NCBI GenBank assembly: GCA_003278535.1
Contig: QCEG01000008.1
Span: 1-61,741 of the forward strand
Reading direction: 5' to 3'
DNA from: Prochlorococcus sp. AG-355-N18
Lineage (GTDB): Bacteria > Cyanobacteriota > Cyanobacteriia > PCC-6307 > Cyanobiaceae
DNA: 61,741 nt
This document shows, one piece after another, positions 35,685-44,664 of the stretch (position 1 is the first letter of the stretch; each line of letters opens with the position of its first letter). The notes under the pieces are model-generated. The model was not told where the DNA came from and did no database searches. It saw only the letters and a list, made by a program, of their open reading frames with translations. Position numbers and translations under genes: made by a program.

Positions 35685-35779
35685 CGTGTGAAGGAGTGGT
35701 TTTACTAAAAAAGTGGAAACAAGGAAACACTTGTTTTAGTAAAACCTTAAAAGACCTCTAGTAATAGGGGTCTTTTTTT
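35685..35779 (+). ncRNA. Yfr2-family (Cyano-1-like) small RNA
   Basis: Two GGAAACA units (35715-35721 and 35723-35729) sit in the loop region of a long hairpin: GGTTTTACTAAAA (35698-35710) pairs with TTTTAGTAAAACC (35734-35746), and inside it AAGTG pairs with CACTT. A doubled GGAAACA in a loop is the hallmark of the Yfr2-5 family. The RNA ends at a strong terminator, AGACCTC/GGGGTCT plus Ts (35752-35779). CATAAT at 35672-35677 is a candidate -10 box. Confidence 0.75.
35752..35779 (+). terminator. Rho-independent terminator of the Yfr2-like RNA
   Basis: AGACCTC (35752-35758) pairs with GGGGTCT (35767-35773), 8-nt loop, followed by a run of Ts. One G-T pair. Confidence 0.85.
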
Positions 35780-35880
35780 AATGCGTAATCACTACATGCG
35801 AATAATGACCAATAGGGAATCTGTGTAGGTATAATTAACGGATTAAAAGATTTTTCAGAACATAGAATGTTTAGGTCGGC

Positions 35881-35899
35881 AGTTGAAAGTCAGTTGAAA
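35881..35899 (+). repeat. Right copy of the island-end 19-bp motif
   Basis: AGTTGAAAGTCAGTTGAAA, two mismatches from the left copy at 30297. It lies 64 bp before flv1, between the small RNAs and the gene. Confidence 0.5.
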
Positions 35900-35962
35900 A
35901 CTTTATCTAGTTCAGTGCAGGACTAGAAAGTTTATATTCACTATTACAAAATAAGTTTTTAA

Positions 35963-37765
35963 ATGTCAGATATTAATATAGGCTTAATTGCAGAAAATCA
36001 AAACTTATCAGAATTTGAAATTAGCGATAATTTTTCTTGTGTAAGATTCTTAGACCAAAATAAAGAAAGATTTGAACTTGAATTTAACCTTGAAAAAGGA
36101 ACTTCTTTTAATACTTTTTTCATTAAAAGTAATGAGGAACTTTTTATTATTCATCCACCTGAGAAACAATATTTAAATTCATTTAAAAAAGTAATTTCTA
36201 AGTTTTGCGATCAATTTAAATTAGATAAACTCAACTTCATTTCTGGTCATATTAATCCCCAAATTATTGAAACTATAAAAAATATAAGTATCCAATTTCA
36301 AAACACAACTATTACTTGCTCTAATCCAGGTTATAAACTTATTAGTGAACTTTGGAATCAAAGAAATCCTACCCTAGAAAACTTTATTGATATTCAATTA
36401 CCTGAAATAAAGATAATCAAAAAAGAACTTAATTTAGAATTAGATAAGATTTCACTAGAGTTAATTCCTATTCCGACAGCACGTTGGCCTGGTGGCCTGA
36501 TAATTTATGAACGTAATCAAGAAATACTTCTTAGTGAAAAAATTTTCTCTGCACATATTGCATCTCAATATTGGTCTGAAACAAATCGAGTTAGTACTGA
36601 AATTGATAGGAAACATTTTTATGATTGCTTGATGGCACCAATGTCTAATCAAGTAGTATCAATAACTGAAAAAATTGCAGATTATGACATTAAAACTATC
36701 GCACCATTACATGGTCCCGCTATCGAATATAGCTTAAAAAGCTTTTTAAATGACTATATTAGATGGGGTGAGAATCTCTCAACAAATAACCCTAAGATCG
36801 CTCTGATATATGCAAGTGCTTATGGAAATACAGCCTCAATAGGTGATGCATTGGCTAAAGGGATCAATAGAACTTCTGTGGAAGTTGAAAGTATTAATTG
36901 TGAATTTACACCTAATGATGTACTAGTAAAATCTATCCAAAATGCTGATGGATATTTAATAGGATCGCCCACATTGGGTGGTCACGCTCCAACTCCAATA
37001 GTTAGTGCACTAGGAACATTGTTAGCAGAAGGTAATAGAGATAAGCCAGTGGGAATTTTTGGGAGTTTTGGCTGGAGCGGCGAAGCGATAGATTTACTTG
37101 AAACAAAATTAAAAGACGGTGGTTTTAAGTTTAGTTTTGATCCTATAAGGATTAAATTCAGTCCAAATAAACCAAAGATTAAAGAATTAGAGGAAATAGG
37201 AACTCACTTTGGAAGAAAAATTATAAAAAAAGCAAAGAAAAAACCCAGAAAATCAGATACTGGAATGATTACAAGCAAAACGGATCCAAAGCTACAAGCT
37301 CTTGGAAGAGTAATTGGTTCTCTTTGTGTCCTGACAGCCTCTAAAGGCAAAGATGAGAATAATATTAAAGGAGCTATGCTTGCATCTTGGGTTAGTCAAG
37401 CAAGTTTTTCTCCGCCCGGGTTAAGTATTGCAGTAGCAAAAGATAGATCGGTAGAGTCTCTTCTGCAAATAGGAGATTCTTTCGCATTAAATATTCTTAG
37501 TGAAAAAGATTTCAAAGAACCTTTGAAAAGATTCACAAAGCACTTTGCGCCAGGAGAAGATAGATTTGAAGGAATAGATATTGAATTAACTCCTAATGAA
37601 CAGATAATCATTCCTGAATCGCTCGCATGGTTAGATGCTTCTGTAAAAGAGAGAATGGAATGTGGAGATCATTGGGTAATTTACGCAGAAGTACTTCACG
37701 GTAATATACTAAAATCCGATAGTCTAACGGCAGTTCATCACCGCAAAACAGGCGCTAACTATTAA
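35963..37765 (+). CDS. flv1: Flavodiiron protein, class A (Flv1-like)
   Basis: A 600-aa protein with the same three-domain fusion as flv3: diiron domain, flavodoxin (from about 275, IYASAYGNTASIGDAL) and flavin reductase (from about 440). The iron ligands are not canonical: where flv3 has HTEPDH this has HINPQI (His96, Asn98, Gln100), a hallmark of Flv1/Flv2. It probably works as a heterodimer with Flv3 to reduce O2 at photosystem I. It is now 5.7 kb from its partner, so it needs its own promoter or read-through from the island. Confidence 0.92.
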   Translation: MSDINIGLIAENQNLSEFEISDNFSCVRFLDQNKERFELEFNLEKGTSFNTFFIKSNEELFIIHPPEKQYLNSFKKVISKFCDQFKLDKLNFISGHINPQIIETIKNISIQFQNTTITCSNPGYKLISELWNQRNPTLENFIDIQLPEIKIIKKELNLELDKISLELIPIPTARWPGGLIIYERNQEILLSEKIFSAHIASQYWSETNRVSTEIDRKHFYDCLMAPMSNQVVSITEKIADYDIKTIAPLHGPAIEYSLKSFLNDYIRWGENLSTNNPKIALIYASAYGNTASIGDALAKGINRTSVEVESINCEFTPNDVLVKSIQNADGYLIGSPTLGGHAPTPIVSALGTLLAEGNRDKPVGIFGSFGWSGEAIDLLETKLKDGGFKFSFDPIRIKFSPNKPKIKELEEIGTHFGRKIIKKAKKKPRKSDTGMITSKTDPKLQALGRVIGSLCVLTASKGKDENNIKGAMLASWVSQASFSPPGLSIAVAKDRSVESLLQIGDSFALNILSEKDFKEPLKRFTKHFAPGEDRFEGIDIELTPNEQIIIPESLAWLDASVKERMECGDHWVIYAEVLHGNILKSDSLTAVHHRKTGANY

Positions 37766-37778
37766 ATTTATCTAATTT

Positions 37779-38303
37779 ATGATTAAAACAAAAGATCTAA
37801 TAATCATTACGGCTAGTTGCGGTAAAAATCTAGAACTTTCTAAAAAATTTCTTGAAAAAAGTAATGAACTTAAAATAAGTTCTGAAATTTTAGATCTTAC
37901 CACTCTTGATATTCCATTATTTAATCCAAGAATTCACAGTAAAGAAAATATTCCAAATGAAATAAAAGAATTAAAAACAAAACTTTTCAAGATTGAAAGG
38001 TGGGTGATTTGCGCGCCTGAATATAATGGATCTATCCCTCCCATTCTCTCCAACTTCATAGCATGGCTTTCTATTTCGGGAGATGACTTCAGGAATTTAT
38101 TTAATGGTCAACCGATTGCAATTGCAACATTTTCTGGTGGAATAGGGTTAGAACTGCTGACCTCATTACGCATTCAATTAGTGCATTTAGGAAGTCAAGT
38201 ATTAGGTAGACAACTTTTGTCCTCATATAGTAAACCTATAGATACAAAAACTATTGAAGATATTATTCAAAGACTTTTACAAATGAAAAAATTAAAAACA
38301 TAA
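37779..38303 (+). CDS. NADPH-dependent FMN reductase family protein
   Basis: A 174-aa flavodoxin-fold reductase. The start IITASCGKNLELSKKF and the central WVICAPEYNGSIPPILSNFIAWLS match the family (PEYNGS is the flavin-site loop). It is 14 bp downstream of flv1 and likely cotranscribed, which suggests a role in electron supply or quinone/flavin reduction alongside the flavodiiron proteins; that is inference. Confidence 0.87.
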   Translation: MIKTKDLIIITASCGKNLELSKKFLEKSNELKISSEILDLTTLDIPLFNPRIHSKENIPNEIKELKTKLFKIERWVICAPEYNGSIPPILSNFIAWLSISGDDFRNLFNGQPIAIATFSGGIGLELLTSLRIQLVHLGSQVLGRQLLSSYSKPIDTKTIEDIIQRLLQMKKLKT

Positions 38304-38321
38304 AATTTCAAACAAAAAATC

Positions 38322-40115
38322 TCATGAATTTTTTTCATTCCAAACTTTCAAAATTTCTCTAGCCATGGGCAGTGCATGCACAGATCCACCACCAGGAGTA
38401 TTTTGTGCAAAAGCAACTATAAGTAATTCGCTTTTTTCAGAGGGAGTAAAGCAAACAAACCAAGCGTGATCTAATCCACCTTCACCATCTTCAGCAGTTC
38501 CTGTTTTACCTGATACTGGAGGCAAATTTGAAACGCCATAATTAATTGATACTCCTGTGCCAGACTCTACTACTTTCCTGAGACCATTTTTTATCAATTG
38601 AATATTTTGTGGATCAATATCAATTGGAATACGTTTTTTATCTAAAAGACTTTCTACACCTTGTTTAGCCAAATGTGGAGTAACTAGATAACCTCCATTA
38701 GCAATCGCTGCATATGCTCTAGCTATTTGAATCGGAGTTACTTGAACGACAAATTGTCCAATAGACATACTCGCTATATCTTCTGGGACCCAAGGAGTTC
38801 TTCCTGGTTGCCCCCATCCTCTACCTTCTTTAGCCCATTTACTACTAGCAACTAATCCTTTATTTTCTTGTTCAGAAATTTCAATTCCAGATAAAGAATT
38901 AAAACCAAGCTTGCGGGAAATCTTATGAATTTCATCAACTCCTACTCCATAACCTACTTGATAAAAAAATGTATTACTAGAAACTCTTAAAGCATCTTCA
39001 TAACCTATTACCCCAAAACCTAAATCATTATGCTCTCGAAAACATTGACTCCCATAAGTTATACATGGTTTAGTATCTAAAATTGTATCTCTAGGAAATT
39101 TTCCACTTTCTAAGCCAGCTAAAGCCGTTACAATTTTCCAAACACTTCCTGGATCGTAAGCATTTAATGCTCTATTAAAAAGAGGTTTTTCAGAAGAATT
39201 AAATATATAGTTGTATTCTTTTTCAGGCTTAAATTCCTTTGAAAAAAAATTCAAATCAAAATTAGGCCAACTTACCATCGCTCTTATTGCACCATCTCTT
39301 GGATCAAGTACTATTATCGCTCCAGCTTTTTTGTCTTTAAGAACTTTCTCAGCAACTAATTGCAAATTAAGATCGATTGTTAATTCAATATCATTACCTT
39401 GTTTTGGAGGTCTTATGCCCAAGGATCTTTGAAATTTTCCTAATGAATTTACCTCAACCATTTCTCCACCCCATTCGCCTCTTATAAAATCTTCATAAAT
39501 ATATTCAATTCCTGTTCTTCCTATTAAGTCATTTAATTTATAACCCTTCTTTGATAAAAATTTATATTCTGATTCAGTTATCGGCTGCGTATAACCAATT
39601 ACATGGGCAGCAAGGGATTTATAGGGATAATTTCTAATTAATTTGGTAGCTATTTCAAAACTAATTAAATTATCTTCATTCTCCTTAAATTTTATTAATT
39701 GATCTACATTTAAATCATCCAGAATGATTACTGAAAGTTCCTGATTTTTTAGGCCATCGGAGTATTTTTTTTGAATTACATTACTATCAATATTTAACAA
39801 GTTAGAAATACTTGATTTATGTTTTTCCCAATTGCTTTTATTAACAGATTGAGGCTTTATTATTAAAGAATATTTAACTCGAGTATCTGCTAAAACATGA
39901 CCATTTTTATCTAGTATTCTTCCGCGTGTTGGCTGTGAAGGAATAAGTCTAATCCTATTCTCATCTGACATCTTCTTAAAAGATTCATAATTTAAAAGTT
40001 GTAAAAAAATTAATCTACATAGAATCAATAAAAATGATATGGAAGAAAAAAAAAGTAAGACTAAGGGTTGTCTCTTTAATACAATTAGTTTTTTATTAGG
40101 ACTTGTTTTTATCAA
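38322..40115 (-). CDS. mrdA: Penicillin-binding protein 2 (peptidoglycan transpeptidase)
   Basis: A 597-aa class B PBP. There is an N-terminal membrane anchor (LVLLFFSSISFLLILCRLIF, residues 18-37) and a dimerisation domain with RGRILDKNGHVLADT. The transpeptidase domain has SVWK (Ser nucleophile, near 325), SSN (near 380) and KTGTAEDG (near 535). It crosslinks side-wall peptidoglycan during elongation. The start is TTG. FtsI is the main alternative, but the length and N-terminal pattern fit MrdA. Confidence 0.88.
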   Translation of the reverse strand: MIKTSPNKKLIVLKRQPLVLLFFSSISFLLILCRLIFLQLLNYESFKKMSDENRIRLIPSQPTRGRILDKNGHVLADTRVKYSLIIKPQSVNKSNWEKHKSSISNLLNIDSNVIQKKYSDGLKNQELSVIILDDLNVDQLIKFKENEDNLISFEIATKLIRNYPYKSLAAHVIGYTQPITESEYKFLSKKGYKLNDLIGRTGIEYIYEDFIRGEWGGEMVEVNSLGKFQRSLGIRPPKQGNDIELTIDLNLQLVAEKVLKDKKAGAIIVLDPRDGAIRAMVSWPNFDLNFFSKEFKPEKEYNYIFNSSEKPLFNRALNAYDPGSVWKIVTALAGLESGKFPRDTILDTKPCITYGSQCFREHNDLGFGVIGYEDALRVSSNTFFYQVGYGVGVDEIHKISRKLGFNSLSGIEISEQENKGLVASSKWAKEGRGWGQPGRTPWVPEDIASMSIGQFVVQVTPIQIARAYAAIANGGYLVTPHLAKQGVESLLDKKRIPIDIDPQNIQLIKNGLRKVVESGTGVSINYGVSNLPPVSGKTGTAEDGEGGLDHAWFVCFTPSEKSELLIVAFAQNTPGGGSVHALPMAREILKVWNEKNS

Positions 40116-40125
40116 AAATATAAAT

Positions 40126-40269
40126 TTATTTAAATATTGTTTTTTTTAATAAAGCAATGGTTGATTTTATCTCAACAAGTCTAATGATTAAATCTTTATA
40201 ATCTCTTTCTTCATTGATGAGATTAAAATCATCATTATTAATATTATTTGGATTTAAATTTTCACTCAT
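40126..40269 (-). CDS. 47-aa conserved-looking small protein
   Basis: ATG 40267-40269 to TAA 40126-40128. An Asn/Asp-rich start (MSENLNPNNINNDDFNLI) is followed by an amphipathic helix (about 19-47, with LIIRLVEIKSTIALLKK). No membrane segment. It is 10 bp upstream of the PBP2 start on the same strand, so it may be the leading gene of that operon. The function is unknown. Confidence 0.5.
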   Translation of the reverse strand: MSENLNPNNINNDDFNLINEERDYKDLIIRLVEIKSTIALLKKTIFK

Positions 40270-40376
40270 AAAACTTATACTTTTTAGGCAACTATTGCAA
40301 TTAATAGAATTCTAAATAATAAATATATTTTTTCAAAATTTTATTAACTTATATACTTAAGAAAGATCAAAAGAAA

Positions 40377-40985
40377 TTAATTTAATTGTTCTAAATTTTG
40401 TTCAAAATAAGGATTACAACTATTCTTTGATATCCCTAAAGACCATCCAATAAATGAAGAAATAAATATCGTAACGATTAACGGCAAAATGGCTTGTTGA
40501 GTATTTTCTAGACTGAACCATTCCTTCCAGCTGCTATAAAATCTCTCTCTTTGAAATTTTCTTTTTTCATTTTCTAGCAATTTCGCTTTTTTGGCGAAAG
40601 ATTTTGTTACCCACTTTTCAAAAGGTATCTTTTTTATTATCGCCATTTTTCTCTCCACTTCTAATAATTGTCCGGAACTAAGATAAGGATGAAATGTACT
40701 TATCAATTCAAGAGTTTTTAAAAACATCTCAACAGTTGCATCTTTTATAAGCTTTTGCTCATGACTTAAATCAGACCACTCTATTTCTGGATAAAAACGA
40801 TTCCTATTTGGTGAGATTTGATCCTCTGACATTTGACCAGGTTCTCTAAGCCATCGATTAGTATTTTCGTCAAATCTCCGCCAATATAAAAAAGGATTAA
40901 TAAAAATTGTTTTTCCAGATAACTTAACTACATCTTGTTGCAGATGATTAGTTATCTTTCTTTCAGAATTTTTAGATTTTATCAA
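40377..40985 (-). CDS. Conserved hypothetical protein with C-terminal membrane anchor
   Basis: A 202-aa protein. Residues 1-160 are polar and aromatic (INPFLYWRRFDENTNRWLRE, YPEIEWSDLSHEQKLIKDA) and one membrane helix follows (AILPLIVTIFISSFIGWSLGI, about 164-184). I do not recognise the family; the layout suggests a tail-anchored cytoplasmic domain. The start appears to be TTG at 40985. It is upstream of the 47-aa gene and PBP2 on the same strand. Confidence 0.72.
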   Translation of the reverse strand: MIKSKNSERKITNHLQQDVVKLSGKTIFINPFLYWRRFDENTNRWLREPGQMSEDQISPNRNRFYPEIEWSDLSHEQKLIKDATVEMFLKTLELISTFHPYLSSGQLLEVERKMAIIKKIPFEKWVTKSFAKKAKLLENEKRKFQRERFYSSWKEWFSLENTQQAILPLIVTIFISSFIGWSLGISKNSCNPYFEQNLEQLN

Positions 40986-41065
40986 AAGTCTAAATTAATA
41001 ATCTAATTAAAGATTATCTTTTATTCACTATTTTTCCAGAAATATAAAAAATTATTCTATTAACA

Positions 41066-41779
41066 TTAAGTTATCGACAACTGCCAGCGCTTCTTTAAAT
41101 AATTACAGTATTCACAATTTAAGGAAGGTTTGGGAAAATTATCCGAACGTAATAAATTGACTGTATCAATTATCGTATTTTCTACCCATGAAGTTGAACA
41201 ATCTAATTTAATTAGATGTACATCAAAATTTAATTGGTTATTAAAAAACTCTTCATTTTTCTTGCCATTGAAATATAAAAGATAAGCTTCTTTAGCCACT
41301 TGAAAACCGTTTTTTTTAAACAACCACTGATACATTTCTAACTGTCTTTTATAAGCTTTTGCATATTCGTATTTATTAAAAGTCTCAAACCAATCAAAAT
41401 TATTTCTAGATGTTGCTTTTACATCAACGATAATAAGATGCCCATTTTTTTTCTGCCAAATATCATCTACAGCTCCACCAAAGTCATAGTTGTGTTCAAT
41501 TGACTTATATCTTATCCCTTGAAAATTACTTCTCCAACGTTCTAAATCTTTGTGTTTGAAAGGCACAGCATCAATTCCATATTCAATAAATAAAGGATGA
41601 GGCTCCTGAATTTTTCTATAATAATCAAATTCATTTTTACATAAATTATCTACAGCTATATTTAAAGTAAATGGTAATGATGGCGGTTTTATTTGATATT
41701 TTTTGTCCAGCACACAACATCTTGGACAACTAAGATATTTCTCAACTGTAGATCTACTTAATTTAATAATATCGGGCAT
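41066..41779 (-). CDS. PD-(D/E)XK nuclease of the RecB/Cas4-like type
   Basis: A 237-aa protein. The nuclease core is visible as GGAVDDIW (first Asp), then IIVDVKAT (Asp-x-Lys, near 118-125) and YKRQLEMYQW (the QxxxY helix). Cysteines cluster at the N-terminus (CPRCC near 18-22) and C-terminus (CEYC near 222-225), the Cas4/AddB arrangement that binds a [4Fe-4S] cluster. No CRISPR array or cas gene is in the window, so a role in general DNA repair or recombination is more likely. The start is ATG. Confidence 0.82.
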   Translation of the reverse strand: MPDIIKLSRSTVEKYLSCPRCCVLDKKYQIKPPSLPFTLNIAVDNLCKNEFDYYRKIQEPHPLFIEYGIDAVPFKHKDLERWRSNFQGIRYKSIEHNYDFGGAVDDIWQKKNGHLIIVDVKATSRNNFDWFETFNKYEYAKAYKRQLEMYQWLFKKNGFQVAKEAYLLYFNGKKNEEFFNNQLNFDVHLIKLDCSTSWVENTIIDTVNLLRSDNFPKPSLNCEYCNYLKKRWQLSIT

Positions 41780-41850
41780 TACGTTTTAAATCTCACTTAA
41801 AAATTTCTTGCTTAAATAAAAAACTTTACATTTTTTAAAAATTTGAAGAC

Positions 41851-43437
41851 TTACTCCCACTCAATAGTTCCAGGAGGTTTACTTGTAATATCATAAACAA
41901 CTCTATTAACTGAATTTACTTCGTTTACGATTCTATTTGCAATCCTCTCCAAAATCTTAAAAGGGATTTTTGACCAATCGGCTGTCATACCATCTTCACT
42001 AGATACACAACGCAAAACTATTGGCCATGCATAAGTCCTTTTATCACCCATAACTCCTACTGTTTTTACAGGTAGCAATACCGCAAAAGCTTGCCAAATA
42101 TCATTGTATAGACCTGCTTTTTTAATTTCATCTCTTACTATCCAGTCTGCATCTCTTAAACAATCCAGTTTTTCATTATTCACTTCTCCTAAAATTCTTA
42201 TGGCTAATCCTGGTCCTGGGAATGGATGCCTTTTTATAATTTCATCAGGCAACCCTAAAGCAGCACCCACTCGTCGTACTTCATCCTTAAAAAGTTTTCT
42301 TAATGGCTCAACTAATTTAAATTGTAAATCTTTTGGCAATCCACCCACATTATGATGACTCTTTATTTTTACAGCTATTCTTTCTCCTGTTTTAGGATCA
42401 ATATTAGTCCCAGCACTTTCTATAACATCAGGATAAAGAGTACCTTGGGCTAAATACTGAAAAGGTCCCAATCTATTGCTTTCTTCCTCAAATACTCTAA
42501 TAAATTCTTCACCTATAATTTTTCTTTTTTGTTCTGGATCAGTAATACCCTCTAATTTGGCAATAAACCTTTCCCTTGCATTAATATATTCAACTTTTAT
42601 GTGAAATTTCTTATCAAAAAAATTCATTAGAAATTCTGGTTCACCTTTTCTCATGAAACCTTGATCTATAAACATACATGTAAGCTGATTTCCGATAGCT
42701 TTATTGAGAAGAAAAGCAAGAGTTGAAGAATCAACTCCTCCCGATAAAGCAAGCAAAACTTTTTTATTACCAACTTGCTCTCTTATCCTTGGAATAGTTT
42801 CCTCTATATAGGTTTCGGTTGTCCAATCAGCCGCACAACAAGAAATTTTGTAAACAAAATTTTTAATTACCGTCATCCCAAACTCTGAATGAATAACTTC
42901 AGGATGAAATTGTACGCCAAATAATTTCTTTACATCATTTGAAATTGCTGCATGAGGTGTATTCTCGGTATGAGCAATTTTATTAAATCCGTCAGGCAAA
43001 CAATTAATGGAATCGCCATGACTCATCCACATAATAGATTTATCTTCTACATCAGAAAGGAGGTCAGATTCTTGGTCTATATTTATTGGTGCTCTACCAT
43101 ATTCAGCTCTTTTCGTTGCTGAAATAACAGATCCTCCAAGTTCTTTGACCATTAATTGCATTCCATAGCATATGCCAAGAATAGGTATTCCTAAATTAAA
43201 AATTTTTTCATCACAATTAGGCGCATTTTTTTCATATACAGAATTTGGGCCTCCACTCAAAATAATCCCTTTAGGATTAGTATTTTTAATTTCCTCAATT
43301 GAAATGTAATTACTTACTACAAGAGAAAAAACATTAGTTTCTCTAATTCTTCTTGCAATCAATTCAGAATATTGAGATCCGAAATCCAAAATTAATATTG
43401 AAGGATCTCGTTCTTTTTTTAAAATTATTTGATTCAT
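41851..43437 (-). CDS. guaA: GMP synthase (glutamine-hydrolysing)
   Basis: Converts XMP to GMP. The 528-aa enzyme has an N-terminal class I amidotransferase domain ([11 protein letters not shown] with the Cys nucleophile; HPE triad part in [11 protein letters not shown]), then the ATP-pyrophosphatase domain with the P-loop [13 protein letters not shown], and the C-terminal dimerisation domain ending PPGTIEWE. The start is ATG. Confidence 0.98.
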   Translation of the reverse strand: MNQIILKKERDPSILILDFGSQYSELIARRIRETNVFSLVVSNYISIEEIKNTNPKGIILSGGPNSVYEKNAPNCDEKIFNLGIPILGICYGMQLMVKELGGSVISATKRAEYGRAPINIDQESDLLSDVEDKSIMWMSHGDSINCLPDGFNKIAHTENTPHAAISNDVKKLFGVQFHPEVIHSEFGMTVIKNFVYKISCCAADWTTETYIEETIPRIREQVGNKKVLLALSGGVDSSTLAFLLNKAIGNQLTCMFIDQGFMRKGEPEFLMNFFDKKFHIKVEYINARERFIAKLEGITDPEQKRKIIGEEFIRVFEEESNRLGPFQYLAQGTLYPDVIESAGTNIDPKTGERIAVKIKSHHNVGGLPKDLQFKLVEPLRKLFKDEVRRVGAALGLPDEIIKRHPFPGPGLAIRILGEVNNEKLDCLRDADWIVRDEIKKAGLYNDIWQAFAVLLPVKTVGVMGDKRTYAWPIVLRCVSSEDGMTADWSKIPFKILERIANRIVNEVNSVNRVVYDITSKPPGTIEWE

Positions 43438-43491
43438 GTATAAAAGTTAACTCAATTTATTTACAAAAGCATAATGAATCACAAATTAATC

Positions 43492-44604
43492 TCATTGAAA
43501 ATAAGAAATATAGTTATTGCCGTTAATTCCAGCCCACCTAATTTTCCTTTTTCTATCAAAAATGATTGATGCGATTTCCATATCGGTTTTTACATACCTA
43601 TTTACATAAGCAAAAGAACGCTTTTCGATCGTATTTGATAAATTTTTGAATAATTTATCAGCTAATGATTTATTAAATCTTTCAAGAAGTTGTAATGCAT
43701 TCTCAAGATTATCTACCTGAGATAATTCAACTATTATTTCAAGTGGTAACTTTTCTTGAACAGCTAAATAAACAAGAATCTCAATTCTTGCATCAGCCAA
43801 ATGATTATGTGTATGAAAAATACCGCCTGCTAATTTAATTAATTTCCCGTGATAACCAAAAAGAATTACAGTTTTAACTTTTTTTATTGCAGCATCAACT
43901 AATAATGGTCCTATCCAATTTCCAATTTTGATAATTGGCAAATTAACTTTATAAGTTTTGGCCAAATTTAACCCATTTTCACCAATAACAAACATAACTT
44001 CGCCCTTAAAATCATTTTGAATTAACTTTGCTAGATTATTTTTAGCCTCTTCTAATTGATCAGGTGAAGCACTTGAATAAGTCTCAGCAGAAGTACCAAT
44101 AATAGATAATCCATCAACAATACCAAATGACCTATTACTAGTTCTTTCTGCTAAAAACTCCCCACTTGGGAAAATAATTTCTAATTTCAAATTAAAGCCG
44201 GCAGGAACACTATCTAATAAATTTTCATATAAAACTTCTTTAGCAAAATTAGAAATGCATATCTCTGATGTATCTTCTTTTATACCTACACCAGATCCTG
44301 CAATAATATTTATTGGAAGTGTTTGAACAGGATTATTAAAAGAAATTTTTTCTAAAGAAGCTATTGTCCATATCTCTAAGTTTTGTGTAATGTCAAGATC
44401 TAAGCCAGACTTTGCAAAGGTAATTCCTAATGCATGCGAGTCATCTTTGAGTAAACCAACAGAATGAATCTCGATTTTTATTTCTTTTTTTTCATTAGGA
44501 ATTTTTATTAGTTCATAATTCTTAAATGGTAAACCTACTAGTTTATTTAATGCTGAGCTAGCAGCTCCAGCAACCCACAAAGGTAAAGAAAATCCTTTTT
44601 TCAA
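43492..44604 (-). CDS. cbiD: Cobalt-precorrin-5B C1-methyltransferase
   Basis: A 370-aa CbiD of the anaerobic-type cobalamin route. The start SLPLWVAGAASSAL, the segment NIIAGSGVGI and the middle IVDGLSIIGTSA match the family. Prochlorococcus makes pseudocobalamin, so the pathway is expected. The start is TTG at 44604. It sits just upstream of guaA on the same strand (54 bp). Confidence 0.93.
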   Translation of the reverse strand: MKKGFSLPLWVAGAASSALNKLVGLPFKNYELIKIPNEKKEIKIEIHSVGLLKDDSHALGITFAKSGLDLDITQNLEIWTIASLEKISFNNPVQTLPINIIAGSGVGIKEDTSEICISNFAKEVLYENLLDSVPAGFNLKLEIIFPSGEFLAERTSNRSFGIVDGLSIIGTSAETYSSASPDQLEEAKNNLAKLIQNDFKGEVMFVIGENGLNLAKTYKVNLPIIKIGNWIGPLLVDAAIKKVKTVILFGYHGKLIKLAGGIFHTHNHLADARIEILVYLAVQEKLPLEIIVELSQVDNLENALQLLERFNKSLADKLFKNLSNTIEKRSFAYVNRYVKTDMEIASIIFDRKRKIRWAGINGNNYISYFQ

Positions 44605-44664
44605 ATCAAGTAATTGAAAAATACATAATGAGAACTAATCTAAGAATGACCTATTTAATAAAAA

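Larger units (their letters stand above)
30297..35899. mobile_element. Putative decayed integrative element between flv3 and flv1
   Basis: The ends are set by three copies of a 19-bp motif (two left, one right). Inside are a frameshifted tyrosine recombinase, several short ORFs without core-genome counterparts that I know, a MORN-repeat gene, duplicated remnants and two small RNAs. No tRNA gene is at either edge. The true boundaries could lie anywhere in 30230-35962; comparison with a strain where the flv genes are adjacent would fix them. Confidence 0.6.
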
